NCBI GenBank assembly: GCA_025024175.1
Contig: QCXZ01000042.1
Location: 12,789,501 to 12,853,500 of the forward strand
Origin: Rhyzopertha dominica
Lineage: Eukaryota; Arthropoda; Insecta; Coleoptera; Bostrichidae
Direction: 5' to 3'
Length of the DNA stretch: 64,000 nucleotides
Made by a program: the position numbers and the translations under genes. Shown here piece by piece: positions 1-12,914 of the stretch. The notes beneath the pieces are model-generated. The model was given only the letters and a program-made list of their open reading frames with translations, did no database searches and was not told where the DNA came from. Position 1 is the stretch's first letter, and each line of letters opens with the position of its first letter.

Positions 1-192
1 GATAAATCTTCCGTAGCTGAACACTCATATTTGACTAAACACATGATTAACAAAACAAAAATTTTACAAAGAGAAATATACTAACACAAACGTCTAATAA
101 AAGAAGCTATAGAAATTTGTAGAAATACTAATATTTATAATAGGAATTGCGGAAATTATGAGTTAGGTGACATTTGGAAGGCTATTTTGTAG
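1..192 (+). mobile_element. Penelope-like element (family A), C-terminal GIY-YIG end
   Basis: Frame 1 reads from the window edge as the last part of a PLE endonuclease: DKSSVAEHSYLTKH, then after one stop KEAIEICRNTNIYNRNCG and GDIWKAIL followed by a stop. This aligns with the C-terminus of the other PLE copies here (SAVAEH, KEAIEIQKNPHNYNRDRG, IWKPVM). PLEs encode a reverse transcriptase fused to a GIY-YIG nuclease; only the nuclease end lies in the window, the rest being beyond the left edge. The in-frame stop near base 88 shows that the copy is dead. Its amino acids differ enough from the copies at 21.6-25.2 kb to be a separate family. A hammerhead-like motif follows at 367-406. Confidence 0.75.
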
Positions 193-366
193 TTATCTTT
201 TATCAAGTGGTTCGTGTATATCTAGTAGGTTTCTTTTTTTTGGTCGTTTGGTTCTTTTCTATCAGGTTGGCACGTTGTTTCTATGACGTCTCGCTTCCTT
301 GGTGATTTGTTTATTTACTTTCAATATTTTGTTTGAACTTGTGTCAGGCAAATTTTGAGGTTCTTC

Positions 367-406
367 GTCTTTGACAAAGATTACAGGTGTAATCGAAACG
401 TCAGAC
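367..406 (+). ncRNA. Decayed hammerhead-ribozyme motif in PLE 3' region
   Basis: About 175 bp after the PLE stop codon the strand reads GTCT, a core-like TTGACAA, a 7-bp stem (GATTACA / TGTAATC with a 2-nt loop), GAAAC, GTC and AGAC. GTCT (367-370) pairs with AGAC (403-406) as stem I, 379-385 pairs with 388-394 as stem II, and ACGT at 398-401 is the palindromic minimal stem III. This is the layout of type I hammerheads known from PLE terminal repeats. The expected CTGANGA core has two changes (first C to T, G to A), so cleavage is probably lost. The call rests on manual folding only. Confidence 0.55.
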
Positions 407-506
407 TTATAATTTTTTGTCAGTGTTTTCAAGAGACAGCGATCTTTCCGAGAATCTTTGATAATATTCCATTCAATATTCACACAGTATTTTATCGTAT
501 AAATAA

Positions 507-3334
507 GGGATATAGCTCGTAGATTTCGGAAAAAAACGAAATTAAATCAGTGTATGCCGGGTGTTATGTTAAGCGTAAATGTCAGCTATATCTTAGAAAT
601 GATGTGTTGTAGAAACTGACAAAAAAAGAAATTAATAACGGAAGCGAAAAACGTATTCAAGAAAAGTCTTTATATTAGTCATTCGATTCCGATCAGCTTT
701 AGCCATTTGTTAAGGCAAATTTCAGCTCAATTCACCCGTAATATCTGATTAATGTTTATTTTGTAGTGTAAAAGCTTCTACAATAAACCCATTCTGAGAT
801 ACGGCCTATATCTGCACTTCAACTAACATCCAGTATAATGAAAGGAAAGCTGAAATTGATATGTCTTAAAGGAACCTTTCCTTTCTACAAAAAATTGAAG
901 CGTAAACACTTTTACCAGCTTAACTTTCGGTATCACCTAACTGCACCTTTTTGGCAAGCGTGCCTTGCAAAAAGCCCCATCTCGTACGTTTCTGAGCTCA
1001 TAGACGTCGCGATAGTGCCCCTAAATACAGCGATTCCGCCTTAAAATTGCCACCCATTAGGAATGAGAGCGCTACGTGTAAGTACAAAAGGTAATCGTCT
1101 CCCCTAAAAGTCAGTGAGTTTCCCTCTAACCCAGCAGAGCGCAAATTTAAGTGATTTAGGGAAAAAGCAGCGTTCTTGCACATAAATACATGCAAGTTGG
1201 GAAGTATTTATACAGCTGTGTGGAGAATTATTAGATAAATAGCATTCTTTGGAAATTTCATTGTCTTTGCCGTCTGTAATACATTGTAAAGTTATCGATC
1301 GTTGCTTGCGTACTCTTAACTCATATTTGTGTATTATAGTCCTTGGCCTTTCCCTTATCTTTACCCTGCAAGAACGCGCTGTTCTGCAGCGCATCAACTT
1401 TCATTAAATCCATTCGATTAAAAGTAATCGGTACACGAGCGAAAAAGAGTAGCACCCGCTCGAGAAATTAAATCCTCCCTTACATTCTCTTATTTTCGAT
1501 CAAATCGAACATAAATACGTCCGATTAACCAAAGATCGCTGCGTTTCCAATTTACACAGAAGAAATTAGTTTCATTCTTCGCGAGGGTGCTGCAAGAAAT
1601 ATCTGCTCTGATTCGTCGCTTGTATACACGAATCTATAATATAGTGACGTTACTGAAAAGCTCATTTTATTTGTATACAGCAAGTTTGCACACGAAATCA
1701 AAAACGACTTGTGCTTTCTTAAGTTGCAATAAAGCGTATATAAAGAATCGTAGTAGCTTGTCATTTTTATTTTGAAAATATCAGAAAAACTGTTATTTTA
1801 ATTTATACTGTACAAAAGAAATCATCTGGTTAAATTCTTAGTTTATAGTGACATACTTATAAAACATCAGGTCAAATATTCCAGACGATAATGGACAGGG
1901 ACGCAATTAGCTAAATACTGCGGTGCAGTAAAAACAAGTTAACGGGTCGAGTGTTGTGCAAACACTAACCGTTTATTGAAGGACCCTTTTTCTGACCAGG
2001 CGATATTGTCAGTGGTGTAAAATTATGTTATCCAGTGCGCAAAATATTGAATGGTTGGTTTATTTTCATCGATAGCTGTATTTCCTCTTTTCCAACATGC
2101 AGATAATTCGAGTATTTCTAACCCTTTACAGCCCGTCAGAAAGTTGATATCTAACTTCGTTAAATACATCATTATGTTATAAATTTAAGTAAAGCTGTTT
2201 TGGCTATTCTGGGAAAAGTTTATCTAGAACATTTATATAGGATATTTTGATTAATAGTCGGCATCGCGTTCATACTGGTTACGGATTGTAACATTAGCAC
2301 CCAATATACAGATGTGANTATATCAATATGTATTAATTAAAGTGTTAAACTATATTACACAATCATCTAGATGTGTTCAAACGCCTAATGAAATAATGGA
2401 AAAAGTGGACGAATGTCCAATAATTATGTGGCACAGACTCGATAAATGTAGGGACACTTCAAACGCTGTTCTTTGGTTGAGGTCCCAACCTACTGCTATT
2501 CATACCTAAAAGTTTTTCATTCACAATGTGTTAGAATACCGTAAAACAAAATATAGTAAACTCATTACTTTTTTGCTGTAGTATTTTAATTCCTTTTTTC
2601 TCGTACGGGATGGTAAATTGTTAATATTCAGCAGACGGAAAGTAATTTTGGAATTAGGATTTAATTATCCGACGTCCTTTCAGTTTCATATCATGCGGCC
2701 ATTTTTGCAACAGGCGCCCGATCTACTTGAATCTGCCCGGGCATGTTTATCTCGGAGGGTTGCGTAACATGTATTCCTCTTAAAACATTTACTTGACGGA
2801 TTAGCCGTAATAACGCGAGCTGAAATACCAATTTATTCAGCTGAAAAATAAATGTTTGGTCTGTAGCGAAGCCGTCGGTTTATACAAACAACGAGGAGAG
2901 GTTGTTCAACGCACTTTGTAACTCTGAAAGACGGGGACGACATTGGTCGCTTTTCAGTGATTGTGTTTTATAAGCTCGATTTGCAGGTATGAGGTCGCAT
3001 GTAGTACTAATAATTCCAAAAACCTTAATTTGTCTTTGAAGACTTTTCTATAAAGGTACAACTGGGCTAGAAATATGTATTTTTTAATAATAGAGGGACA
3101 TTATGCCCAATCCAGACCAGAGCACATATTACGAAGATGCAGCCTTTCCATGAACTAATAATCAAAAATTTTAACATTTTCTTTAGACAGATTTTAGCGC
3201 ACGTTTAACTTCAACTGACAAAAGCTCATCTTCAGCTTGTATCAAAGATGCAGTCCACAAACAATTTTGTTTTGCATCATGCATCATGTTCGTGTAAGAT
3301 ATTATGAACTACAGGTGCATCGATCTTCAAAATC
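507..3334. other. No recognisable gene
   Basis: AT-rich sequence. The short open frames here (60-97 codons) lack recognisable domains, have no splice context and overlap one another on both strands. Nothing else could be supported. Confidence 0.4.
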
Positions 3335-3592
3335 TCATTTATTTGCCGGTATGTGATACGGGAAATCCACTATTAATTTTTTTCCTGAGTTATCACTTTT
3401 CCTTAAAGCAAGTCCGGGAAGTTTGTCGTCCTGCAGGTTAGAATTTCTTGTTGCAAATTCTCTGTACAACCGAAATGCTGTGGTTTGATAAGGACACGTT
3501 TTCTTCAATACAACCTCCATTTCATCATCTGCCTGTAATCCTTTTTCTATGTTGTATCGAATTACCACGCGAAATTGGTTCTGTGATGCCAT
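3335..3592 (-). pseudogene. Possible mariner-type transposase N-terminus
   Basis: An 85-codon frame starting MASQNQFRVVIRYNIEKGL. Its spacing resembles the N-terminal helix-turn-helix region of mariner-like transposases: RAVIRYL..KGL near the start, then an SYATVxRWxxEF-like helix (here TTAFRLYREFATR), then the linker LxDDxxPGRP (here LQDDKLPGLALRK). No DDE catalytic part is visible downstream, so this would be a truncated relic. The match is by pattern memory only; a chance ORF remains possible. Confidence 0.35.
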
Positions 3593-3599
3593 TTCATCA

Positions 3600-5106
3600 A
3601 CTTTGGAATTAAATATGGCAAAAACTAACTATCAAAGTTGTGAGTCTTTTCCAATAAAGTGCGAACCGAGTGTAGTTTGTTTAAGATCTTTAAGACCACA
3701 GTAATTTAGAAAAAACTAACACACTCAAGTCTTCAGTAGACATACAGCGACTTTTTGAAATGACTGGATTATCCGTAGATATTCTTCCCATCAAATTCTT
3801 TCAGAATTTAGTTTTTCAGTTTACTGAACTCTACTGAAACGAATCCACTTGAAGCAAGAACTCCGGTCCTTCTGCCCCGCTCTCAACCCTTTAATAATCA
3901 AATCCCCCAATACCCTTGCCTAATTGCCGCACACAACTTGCCGTAGCAGTGTTGTTCTTTGCAATTGACCCTCCTAATCATCCCGTCAAAGTAACGAAAC
4001 CGACCAACGTCCTCTATCAACACCGTAACCGACCGCACTTCCTACACTAATTGCTCTGAAATCAGTAACGGGGAATCGCCGTTGACCCCGCATTATTAGT
4101 TTATCTAGCCGAGGCGGAACAGTCGATGACGTTTATAAGGCAGGCCTGGTAAATTTAGTCTGTTTTGCGGTAGGATATTGCGTCTGGGGTGTATGCTTTC
4201 AATTAATGCCGGGAGTCATGGAAGAGGATGTTCGTGAATCTGTATTATAGTGGTGGGTTTGTACCTGCCACGCAGTAATTTTACTGCGCTAAAAGGGCAA
4301 GCTTTGCTTTTTAATACATGGTTGTAGTTCGAAGTATTTGGAATCTAAATGGCAACACATTTAAGTCTCTTCATAAATTTCAAACTGATCCGGCATGCTG
4401 AAATCTTAACGTAGTAGAGCTCACGCACAAAGGAAAATATTTTCAAGATTTTTATATTAATTTTAAGCTTAGTTGTCGTGTCAGTTTTCGAGACAATTGG
4501 CAACACGTTCCCACTTACAGAGTTGCACTAAATACAAGCTCCATTTTACAAGTTTACATTTTCAAAGGAAATATAATAATAATATATAATATATTTGCAT
4601 TTTTCTACATTTAAAAAAAAAGTTATACAAATTGATCATCAGTATCGGAAAGAATAGCAGGTGCAGCCTATTCTAAATTAATATTTGGCGTGTATTCATT
4701 GATTTCTTATAAAGTACCAGTTTCATTAAAATTTGATCAGTACACTTCAGTAATAATGAATTTCTTGGAAAACTGAAGCCTGAAATGCCAACTTTCAGCC
4801 AGTAGCTCCATGTATCAGTGAACTTAATGCAGTATAGACCATTTACCATTTGTTCAATAATAGTACTTTAAGAACTGTCGAAACGCATGTTACAAATTAG
4901 GAAAAATGGTTATTTTTCATAAAACTAATGATCTTTTCCCCAAAGTTACATTTACTGTTAGGAAGCGTTGAAGTTGTGAAGTTTAATGTCCGTTTGGCGA
5001 GCAAATAGTTGAGGTAAGTCTGATATTATCCTATAGTGGTAGTGTGAATTAATTTTTCAATCTACGATAGCCTAGTGACAAATTTCTAAAAAACCCTTTC
5101 CTTGTA
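3600..5106. other. No recognisable gene
   Basis: AT-rich sequence with a short GC-richer patch around 3,860-4,160. No coding, RNA or transposon signature was recognised. Confidence 0.35.
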
Positions 5107-5498
5107 CAGGATGTTCCACGAAAGGTAATGACCCCGACGAAATTAAAAATATACAACCCAAAATACATTTGCAGATGTAACATTGATAATTGTTCATCGT
5201 CTTAAAAAAATATAAAACGTAGAGAGCTGTATAAATTCGTAAATTTTGACATAAACTTCAATCATTTGCTTTAAGTAAATTCGGAGTTGTAAAACAACTT
5301 TTATTTTTGAAAAATGTTTATTCAATAACATTAATATAATAAATGCTCAAAATGTCGCCCTCCGCTGTTTTCACAAGCTTGAATTCGTGCCCAAAACGAT
5401 CTTTTAACATGCATTAACATTTCTGGAGTGATGGATCTATGTACATGCATCACGTATTTTAATTTCGTCAGGGTCATTATCATTCGTGAAACATCCTG
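5107..5498 (-). mobile_element. Internally deleted Tc1/mariner-type DNA transposon
   Basis: A 392-bp element with inverted ends: the left end CAGGATGTTCCACGAAAGG and the reverse complement of the right end CAGGATGTTTCACGAATGA, continuing as AATGACCC(C/T)GACGAAATTAAAA on both sides (about 45 bp). It is flanked on both sides by TA (5105-5106 and 5499-5500), the target duplication of Tc1/mariner elements. On the - strand an open stretch reads ITPEMLMHVKRSFWARIQAC then ENSGGRHFEHLL and a stop, typical of the C-terminus of insect mariner-like transposases. Only this tail survives, so the element is non-autonomous. A related fragment lies at 11,095-11,236. Confidence 0.75.
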
Positions 5499-5500
5499 TA

Positions 5501-8500
5501 CAGAAAGTGAATATAAAAAAGCTAATAACTTAACAATTGCTAGATTTGAAGACGAAACTAAAAGGATTTTATAGTCTGAATTGGTTCCAAAAGGAAGTGA
5601 ATATCTGATGCATTCATATGTTTAAAAAAAGATGTTAAAACTGCGCGAAAATTACAAAATGAAAGACGTATAGTTGCCTTATAATGAGAGTATAAGTATT
5701 TTAAACATTTGGAATACCATTCAGGTGAAGCAATATTGGAGATATAATAAAGGGTATTTGACTTCACAGAACATTAAACACTGAAACTATAGAAAACGTT
5801 TCCGTTAAAAAATTGATGACTTTGTATTTGTACCGATTACGCCACAGCCTTCTGGTAGAAAGTATAGAAATATATTTGACTAGCTACTGCTACTACAACG
5901 CAAACACCCAAGTACATTAGAATGAGTAGTGATACTTAAGTGAGTGTTAGCGAGAATGGAACATGCGATAAGATGTCTTAGAAGTTAGATCTAAAAAGAT
6001 AGATCTGCTTGAACATAGCTATTTCATTGGCTAGTAAACATTTACGAAATGTATTATGACGGCGAAGTAACAAAGTCAATTACCTACCGTCACAAGACTA
6101 AACTAGTATAAAATTTGCCAAACGATTCGCTTGCGGCAAGCAAATGTGACGACTAGCATTCAGGGAGAGTGGGGAGGTTCCACTTATTAGTTATTAATTA
6201 AATATAGGCGCCACCAAAATTTTAACACGAAAGTGTCGAAGCAAAGATCAGCCGCCCTGTAAATTTTGGAAACAGGCTGAATAGTTCGCGTTCACTGAAA
6301 GGCAAAAATGAAATCGTAAGTAAAAGACAACTGGTTGATTGCTACCCCCTTTAATGACCAATGGCATTCAATAATTATTACAATTTCAACGGCACGAATA
6401 TATCAACGCATTCATGTACTTCAAAAATGTGTAAAGTCAAATAATTAACGATGTTCCCCCGTATAGAGCTCTATGCTGGTTCACACAACATCCATATTAA
6501 ATACGAACAGATGCAAATGTAAATTAATGACAACACATATAGTATATAATGTAAACACGCATTAAGACTTCGTGGCGGATGATCTGATATCGGCGTTAAG
6601 AGTTAAAGAATGAGCAATAGCGGATTATTGATAAGCACAATTAAATTAACAGCTCTGAATGCATATCAGTTCATTCCACGCAAAAGAAAAGTTTGCTTAG
6701 CTGTAAGAAGCGTCCTCGAGCGTCGAGATGCAGGTGTCGGCGTTGGACGGCACGTTCAGCGGGTTTACGATCGGAAGCGTCAATTTCGCAAGCCCTTGCA
6801 GAGTTTTCTCCAACACAGATCTATGCAGTAACCATAAAAAGCAACACTGCTGAGGGATGGTGGTTAGAAGCAGTCGGCAGCAACCGGTGGTATTTAAGAG
6901 CTAGGAAAATCCCTTCTGCGCTCTTTAAAACGCTTGGAAAATCCCTGCCAACGAAACCCTACAATGCCAAATGTACCCTATTACTTCACTATTGAATATC
7001 TAAAGCTGTCACGTTACCTCTACAGGAGGGTTCTGCTTATAAAGAGCAAGCAGTGACTATGATGGTCAGCCAATCAATTCACCGAGTTTCTCAGGTCCGC
7101 AGCCAATTCAATCCCAGAATATGGATACTGAGCTCAAGCCACTAATACAGCAGGCACAATATACTCAGTTTAATAACTATTAGGCACTGAACTAATCCCC
7201 TTACTCAACGAGGGTAAGTATAAAAGAACTTTAATCACAGTGCTAACACTGGCTACGAACGAGGTGTGAATAATGCTCTCGAAAACGGGAAACTTGCATC
7301 TGCCACCCAGGTGGGACAGCAGAAAAACGCTCCAAAGAAAAACGGCGCGATAAGAATAACTGCTGCAAAGAGCATTTAAAATACGGGTAAATGCGATATA
7401 CAAGGGACTTTAAAGAAGTCGCAAAACTAACTGTTACAGTATTTAGGAAAACTAATCGGAGATAACCTGAAAAGTAAAAAAATATCCGATTAAAATTTGT
7501 GTTACCTATTCAAATCCAAGGTATATAGTTTATTTTCACTAAATGTTCGTTTTCCGGGCTGGAAGCCTTTCAGCCTGACGCCGATAAGAAAAATGTTGGG
7601 AAACACTGCCTCAACAGGCCAACCGCGTGTGGGGTGAGCGGGGAAAACGCGGTCCGTAAGTGAATTAAGCGGAAATAAAATTAAAGGAGGGAAAATAACT
7701 CGACGGTAACGTGATGTTTATTTTGCTCGGTCCGGGGGCTTTTAAAAGAGAGCCAGTAATCGTTTTGTGGTCCACGGACGTCGTCGAGAATTGAGGTTGG
7801 AATAACAGGTTGAGTAAGGTACGTGGAGGATCATAAAATCTCTGATAGAAGCTCAGAAATTCCGTTGATGTTTGATATTTACCAGGAGTTGAACTAGAAT
7901 TATGATTGTGCATTGCTTATCATTCTTGTTTATTTTTGTATACTGTTGTATTGGTGTGTTTTTAACATTTTGACCGAAATTCACTTAACTTAAATAATTC
8001 TTCGATCTGTTCTTCCGTTCTCTTAAATGAAAGACCATACAATATTAATGAACTAGGTAAGACGACGTTTCTCTCGTTTAGTGTTACCAGTGAAGATATA
8101 AATTTTGTGTTGTACATATAGCAGAGATAGGAATCAATATCACTTTGTTTCGTTTGGTAATTATTACACTCCAAATGGATGAATTCCAAGTTTTCGAAAA
8201 CTTGAAGAAAGAAGCGAAGATGCTTTTGTAACAAGCTTCATAAAAAACAACACAACAGGTGGTATGTGTCAATCGAAGAAAAATTCACTGTTACAATAAT
8301 TTTTTGAAATATTTCCAATTAACATTTTCAACTTTCCCCGTATTGTTAGAGTTGTCTTCTTTGCGTTTTCCACCGTTTAATCACGTCGGCATTTCCAATG
8401 GAATACCTTCGCAACGTAAATACTTCTAATGTTTCGATTTAGTATTCTGAACTTCCCCCGTATTGCCAGTATTCTCTTCAAAGTATTTTTCCTTTCGCAC

Positions 8501-11094
8501 CTGCATTTCCAGTGGAATATGCTACTTGTGGACCACTTTTTACCGCGCCGTCGACAAAAACCGCGAGAGATTAATGCGAATCAGTGTGGTTTCCACGAGC
8601 CGTTAGATTCGTATTTGGTAGCATTTGAAACAGGTGTGTTGTGAAAATTCGCTGATCGGTCTATGAACATATTGTGTAACGTTCATCCAAAAGTTTTGGG
8701 ATTATCCGACCAACGAATTCTATTTGGACGCTAGAAGCTATTGGTTGTTTCGTATGAGCTTCGTCCAAGCCGCTTTTGCGGGATTTAAATCACAACGCCA
8801 CACGTTTCGCTCGATATTGCTTCTTGTAAGAACCCTCTTCAGAGGTGAGTGTTATAATCGATTCTTTTTGGCTTTGTTGTAAGACGAATTTGTAACTATA
8901 GGGTTCTTTTCACGTTCTTGATTGTGATCGATTGTTCGAACTGCTTTTGTGAACGATTGCTTCCCTTGACTGGTTCCTGGATTCTTTGGAGGCCGCTGAT
9001 CATACCACGTTTTCCCGAACATTCTATCGAACACGCCAGGGATTCCGGAGGTCATCTTACCAGAACCGAACCAGCTCAGTCCCAAATCGAGGGATTTCCC
9101 ACGTCCCCTAGGATTCAACCCACTGCTTGCGTAACAGATAAGTCAACACTAGTTTCTAGTCAAATTGACGGTTTTATGCGGCTTTGCCGAGATTTTATAG
9201 CTTAAGTTTATTAAGATTTCGTTCGATAAAGTGCAGTAATTGCAATTTTAATTAATATTACATATTGTTTAGGTGTAAAATACATATATAATTTAATATT
9301 ATATAACATTTAAATCAGACTTGATTTAATTCTCCAGTTATACATCTCACTTGTTCGCTTGTTTTTTTATTTATGAAAGAACAATTTGTAAAGGAAAGAA
9401 CTTGTAAACGTACGTGTGCACACTAACGGTATTCCATCGCTATCCCTGAAACAAAAGAAAAGGTACATTTATAAAAAATTGTATTCATATTATCGCGAAC
9501 GCATACTTACCTGATTAATCCAATAAGTTTATTTTTTTAAGGATACTTACCTTGTTATTTTATAGCGTATATTTGATTTAATAATCCTCTTGCATTTTAA
9601 TATATTAAATTCATTTCTAATTTTGTATTCACACTTCTGGCAATAAATCTTGTGTTGCTTTTGTGTGAAACCGTACGTTTTTTTTATACTCGTCTCTTAC
9701 AGTTGCGGTTGAATCACTTAGGGTGGTGTTTTGGGTATTTTAGCGATGTTTGTTGGTAAATTAGCGACACTTGGGCAGTTCAGCTCTTCTAGTGATTGAA
9801 TTTCCGCTCAACTTTCTTGGTTTGGTTATTTATAAATATTTTGGAGGTAAATAAACCAAGTGGCGCTCACATTTCTAACGGAATAATTTGGTTAATTTCT
9901 TAATAACCCCGACCCGTTTTGATGGTGCATCAAATATTAATCGAAAATAAAATAGTTGAATGCTGCAAACCAACGTTAAGAAGATTGATCAAGGCTTTCA
10001 GTTTACAAAAGTTGAAATACAAGTTGATGGAAAGTGAGACTCAAGTATTTGGAGGAAACGAATGGAGTGATAAAATTACAAAGTGCAAATTAAACATTTC
10101 TCCAGGTAAAGGCAAGGGATCAATGGATAGGTTTTAGCGATAAAGAAAACTGTTTTCATTCTTTTCGTTCTTTGTAAGGCTTTACACTTTTCTCAACTCA
10201 GGAGCAATACATTGTACAAGTGCGACACATTTGTTAAATCAGAAAAAAATATCCTTTTCAATGATGTGCCTTTTGAATCCACTTTCTGTTTAAAAAAATG
10301 CAATTTGCGCCCATATCTCAAAAACGAGAGCTGACACGGAGTTAAAAAAATTCCAGAAAATGCATTTTAATTACTCAAAAAGTAAGCAGCTAAATCTAGT
10401 CTATTTACAAAAAAATCCACCCATAAAACAGACTGATACGCCCTAAAAGCGACGACGCTTTCCATTTTAAATAACACCGTCCACTTTTCAGCACACGCGT
10501 GCCGCTGATTGGCCCAGCCGGGAGGTGTCCATCAAAAAGCATCAAAACCTAATCGACGGCGTTCCGCANGCCCAAACGCGGCCCATTGAAAGAAGATTGA
10601 TAGTCCCGGTCGCCCGCGTCCACCAACCATGAAATTGCCTTCCGACGTCGTCAAATCAACACAACCGCGACTTTATTTTGCGATTGTCTGACTTGCATTT
10701 GTACACTTCGATCGTCTTACGGTTTTTCTGTCCCGTCGAACCGGTGATTAATTCGGTCCAAATCCGGACCCGGAGTGGCGCATTCAAACTGTCTCGCGCG
10801 TAAATAATTATGCCGGGTAATTTACGGCGCGCCAAATTTAAAGGTCTTCGAAATTTTATTGCCGGAACGGTCCCGGGAATTTTACGGGATGATTTAGGGG
10901 GGACAACGTGAGAGAACTTGGTAAAGCGATGGGGGCACGCGAAAACACCGCAATGGCGGACATCGGGATAAATATACGGCTTCTGAACAAACAAAACGAG
11001 GTTCGGATGGCACTTACAAGGTGAATAATTTATCGCAGCTTGGAAAATGAGTCTTGTGTTTTAAATGAAAGTGCCGGCACGTAGGAACAAGTAT
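5501..11094. other. No recognisable gene; GC-richer islands
   Basis: No host exon was recognised. GC-richer patches lie at about 7,550-7,770, 8,500-9,130 and 10,480-10,990. Two copies of an approximately 119-bp degenerate direct repeat lie at about 8,325-8,405 and 8,445-8,525 (both contain CCCCGTATTG and, later, CATTTCCARTGGAATA). Several 70-112-codon frames exist but show no known domain. Confidence 0.35.
10480..10990. promoter_or_regulatory. GC-rich island, possible conserved intronic regulatory element
   Basis: A roughly 500-bp block distinctly richer in G+C and CpG than its flanks, upstream of the CadN exons. A 112-codon frame on the - strand (10,656-10,994) has no recognisable domain and is probably a by-product of the base composition. 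The regulatory role is inference from composition and position only. Confidence 0.2.
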
Positions 11095-11236
11095 GATGAC
11101 GCTGACGAAATTAAAAATGCAACCCAAAATACATTCTCATAGCCAATGTGGTTATTTTACTTAATGGTATTATTTTTAAAATAAATTGGGAATCCATGAC
11201 GGCTATGAGAATGTATTTCATTCGTGAAACATCCTG
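11095..11236. mobile_element. Fragment related to the 5107-5498 DNA transposon
   Basis: The left part GACGAAATTAAAAATGCAAC, then CCCAAAATACATT, matches the inner left end of the 5107-5498 element. The right end CATTCGTGAAACATCCTG followed by TA matches its right end. Between them lies a short hairpin (ACATTCTCATAGCC and GGCTATGAGAATGT). The outer left terminal bases are missing, so this is a truncated or rearranged relative. Confidence 0.6.
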
Positions 11237-11239
11237 TAC

Positions 11240-12914
11240 ATGATGAAATTGGTAACTTTTTTGACATCTCTCATTTTATCTACAGGAAACTATATAAAAT
11301 TGTTTTTAACCATCATTTGTATGCTATCGATTTGTTAATCCATATCTATATACTGGTTAAACAAGAATAGTAGATAAGCGCTGCGTCGGAACAACGTTTC
11401 TGTTACAGAGACAGCTTAGCCCTAACTGTCATTACCATTCATCATATAATGAGGTTTTAAGACCCAATGTTTTAACGTTAAATGTACAGACATATATACT
11501 TATTTAAACATATGCTCTATATAATGTCCCTACAAATGAGTCACTTATTCACTTGAATCGTGATTCTATAATTATTTACTGCTTGATCGAGCACGTCGGT
11601 GTATATTTGGAAAACAGCTGGGGTTGTAATATATTACATGGTATATACCTAGTTTAGGTTTCACTGCAAGTGCTGGGGGCTTTAAGAGCCACAATAGTTA
11701 TCAAACATTTAGGAACAACCTACAAAGTATTCACTCTTTTGTACCAAAATCTCACTGGTTCCCCGTAATAAAACCCTTTGAGTAACGGTGTGTTTTACTA
11801 CGTTACCATTATTTTAACGACAGATAGAATTGATTTTTCAAGATGCATTTCTATTGTATCAAGAGGAGAAATAATAACCCTGCCGGTATAAATCACAACT
11901 TCCTGATGTAGTGATTGCGCCTCTTTGACCGTGGTAAAACCAAATACAGAAACTCTTCAGGTCAACTAAATATGCAAACAGCGTCGTAGTAGTATCAGCA
12001 CTGGTGAAATGGACTGTCATTTGCTCACCCCATACATATGTTCCCATTCAACTCTATTACCCTAACCAAGCCTGCTAATATCAATGCGCTGTTCGAATCA
12101 CGACTGAAACCAATGCCCGCGCCTACTCCAGAACTTGGAACTAATATTAGTCCCCAGATTACATTAGTGCAAGTTTCTCCGGCTACGCACTGCCATAAAT
12201 TCGTAACTGAGACAATGGCGTAAACGCTGTAGGCGATTATTTATTGAGTTTCCGGCAGATCAGTGTTGGGCAAAGTTTCCGAGTTGAATTATTCAATTTG
12301 GCGGCAATTTGGGCGAACCGGCCTAACAAACACGTATAATCCCGATGAGTGTCCCCGGGCTGAACATCTGGGGTGGTCCGAAACCGTTCACACCAATTAG
12401 GGCGGAGATAGGGGTATTTGATGGGATCGTGGTGGAATGTTAGACGATGTAACTCGTTTGGTTTGAAGACACTCCTCGTAGCAATAAAGTTACATTTAGA
12501 CTAAATCATGTTCGTTACTATTCAACTATAAAATGTTAAGCATTGCACCAGGCTTCTCCTTAGAAAGAATCAACCAGCTAACCTAATTTCTCTCTTTAAT
12601 AAAATCTTCTAGTAACCTTCACAACATTAGAAGTTACTGGTACTCGTTTTGATGTATCTTCTGAGTTCCAAGATATCTTCAAATAGTCAAAATCGATATT
12701 TCGTTGTTCCTCCTTCCTTCCTTTCTTTGTCTGTTCTTGTTTCTTTATGGTTACGTATTTACAGTTATGTAAGGAAAAATTAACTTATGTTTTAAATTGA
12801 GACACTCTATATCCAGTATATCCCTTGATTCAGTTACAAAGCAAACATAATGTTTTTCGTTTCAGAAAAAATCACTCTACAAAATCCTGGTGGCTGTATT
12901 TTTTAAACACCTAT
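11240..12914. other. No recognisable gene
   Basis: AT-rich sequence with a GC-richer patch at about 12,240-12,440. No gene was recognised. The string TGGTGGCTGTATTTTT near 12,888 recurs near 27,271 as GGTGGCTGTATTTTTC, suggesting a short dispersed repeat. Confidence 0.3.

Noticed and set aside
6693..6995. 100-codon + frame, arginine-rich
   Set aside because: Low-complexity basic start and no similarity to any family I know; overlapping frame on the same strand is equally open.
10656..10994. 112-codon - frame in a GC-rich island
   Set aside because: No recognisable domain, no splice context, and it coincides with an island where stop codons are rarer by composition.
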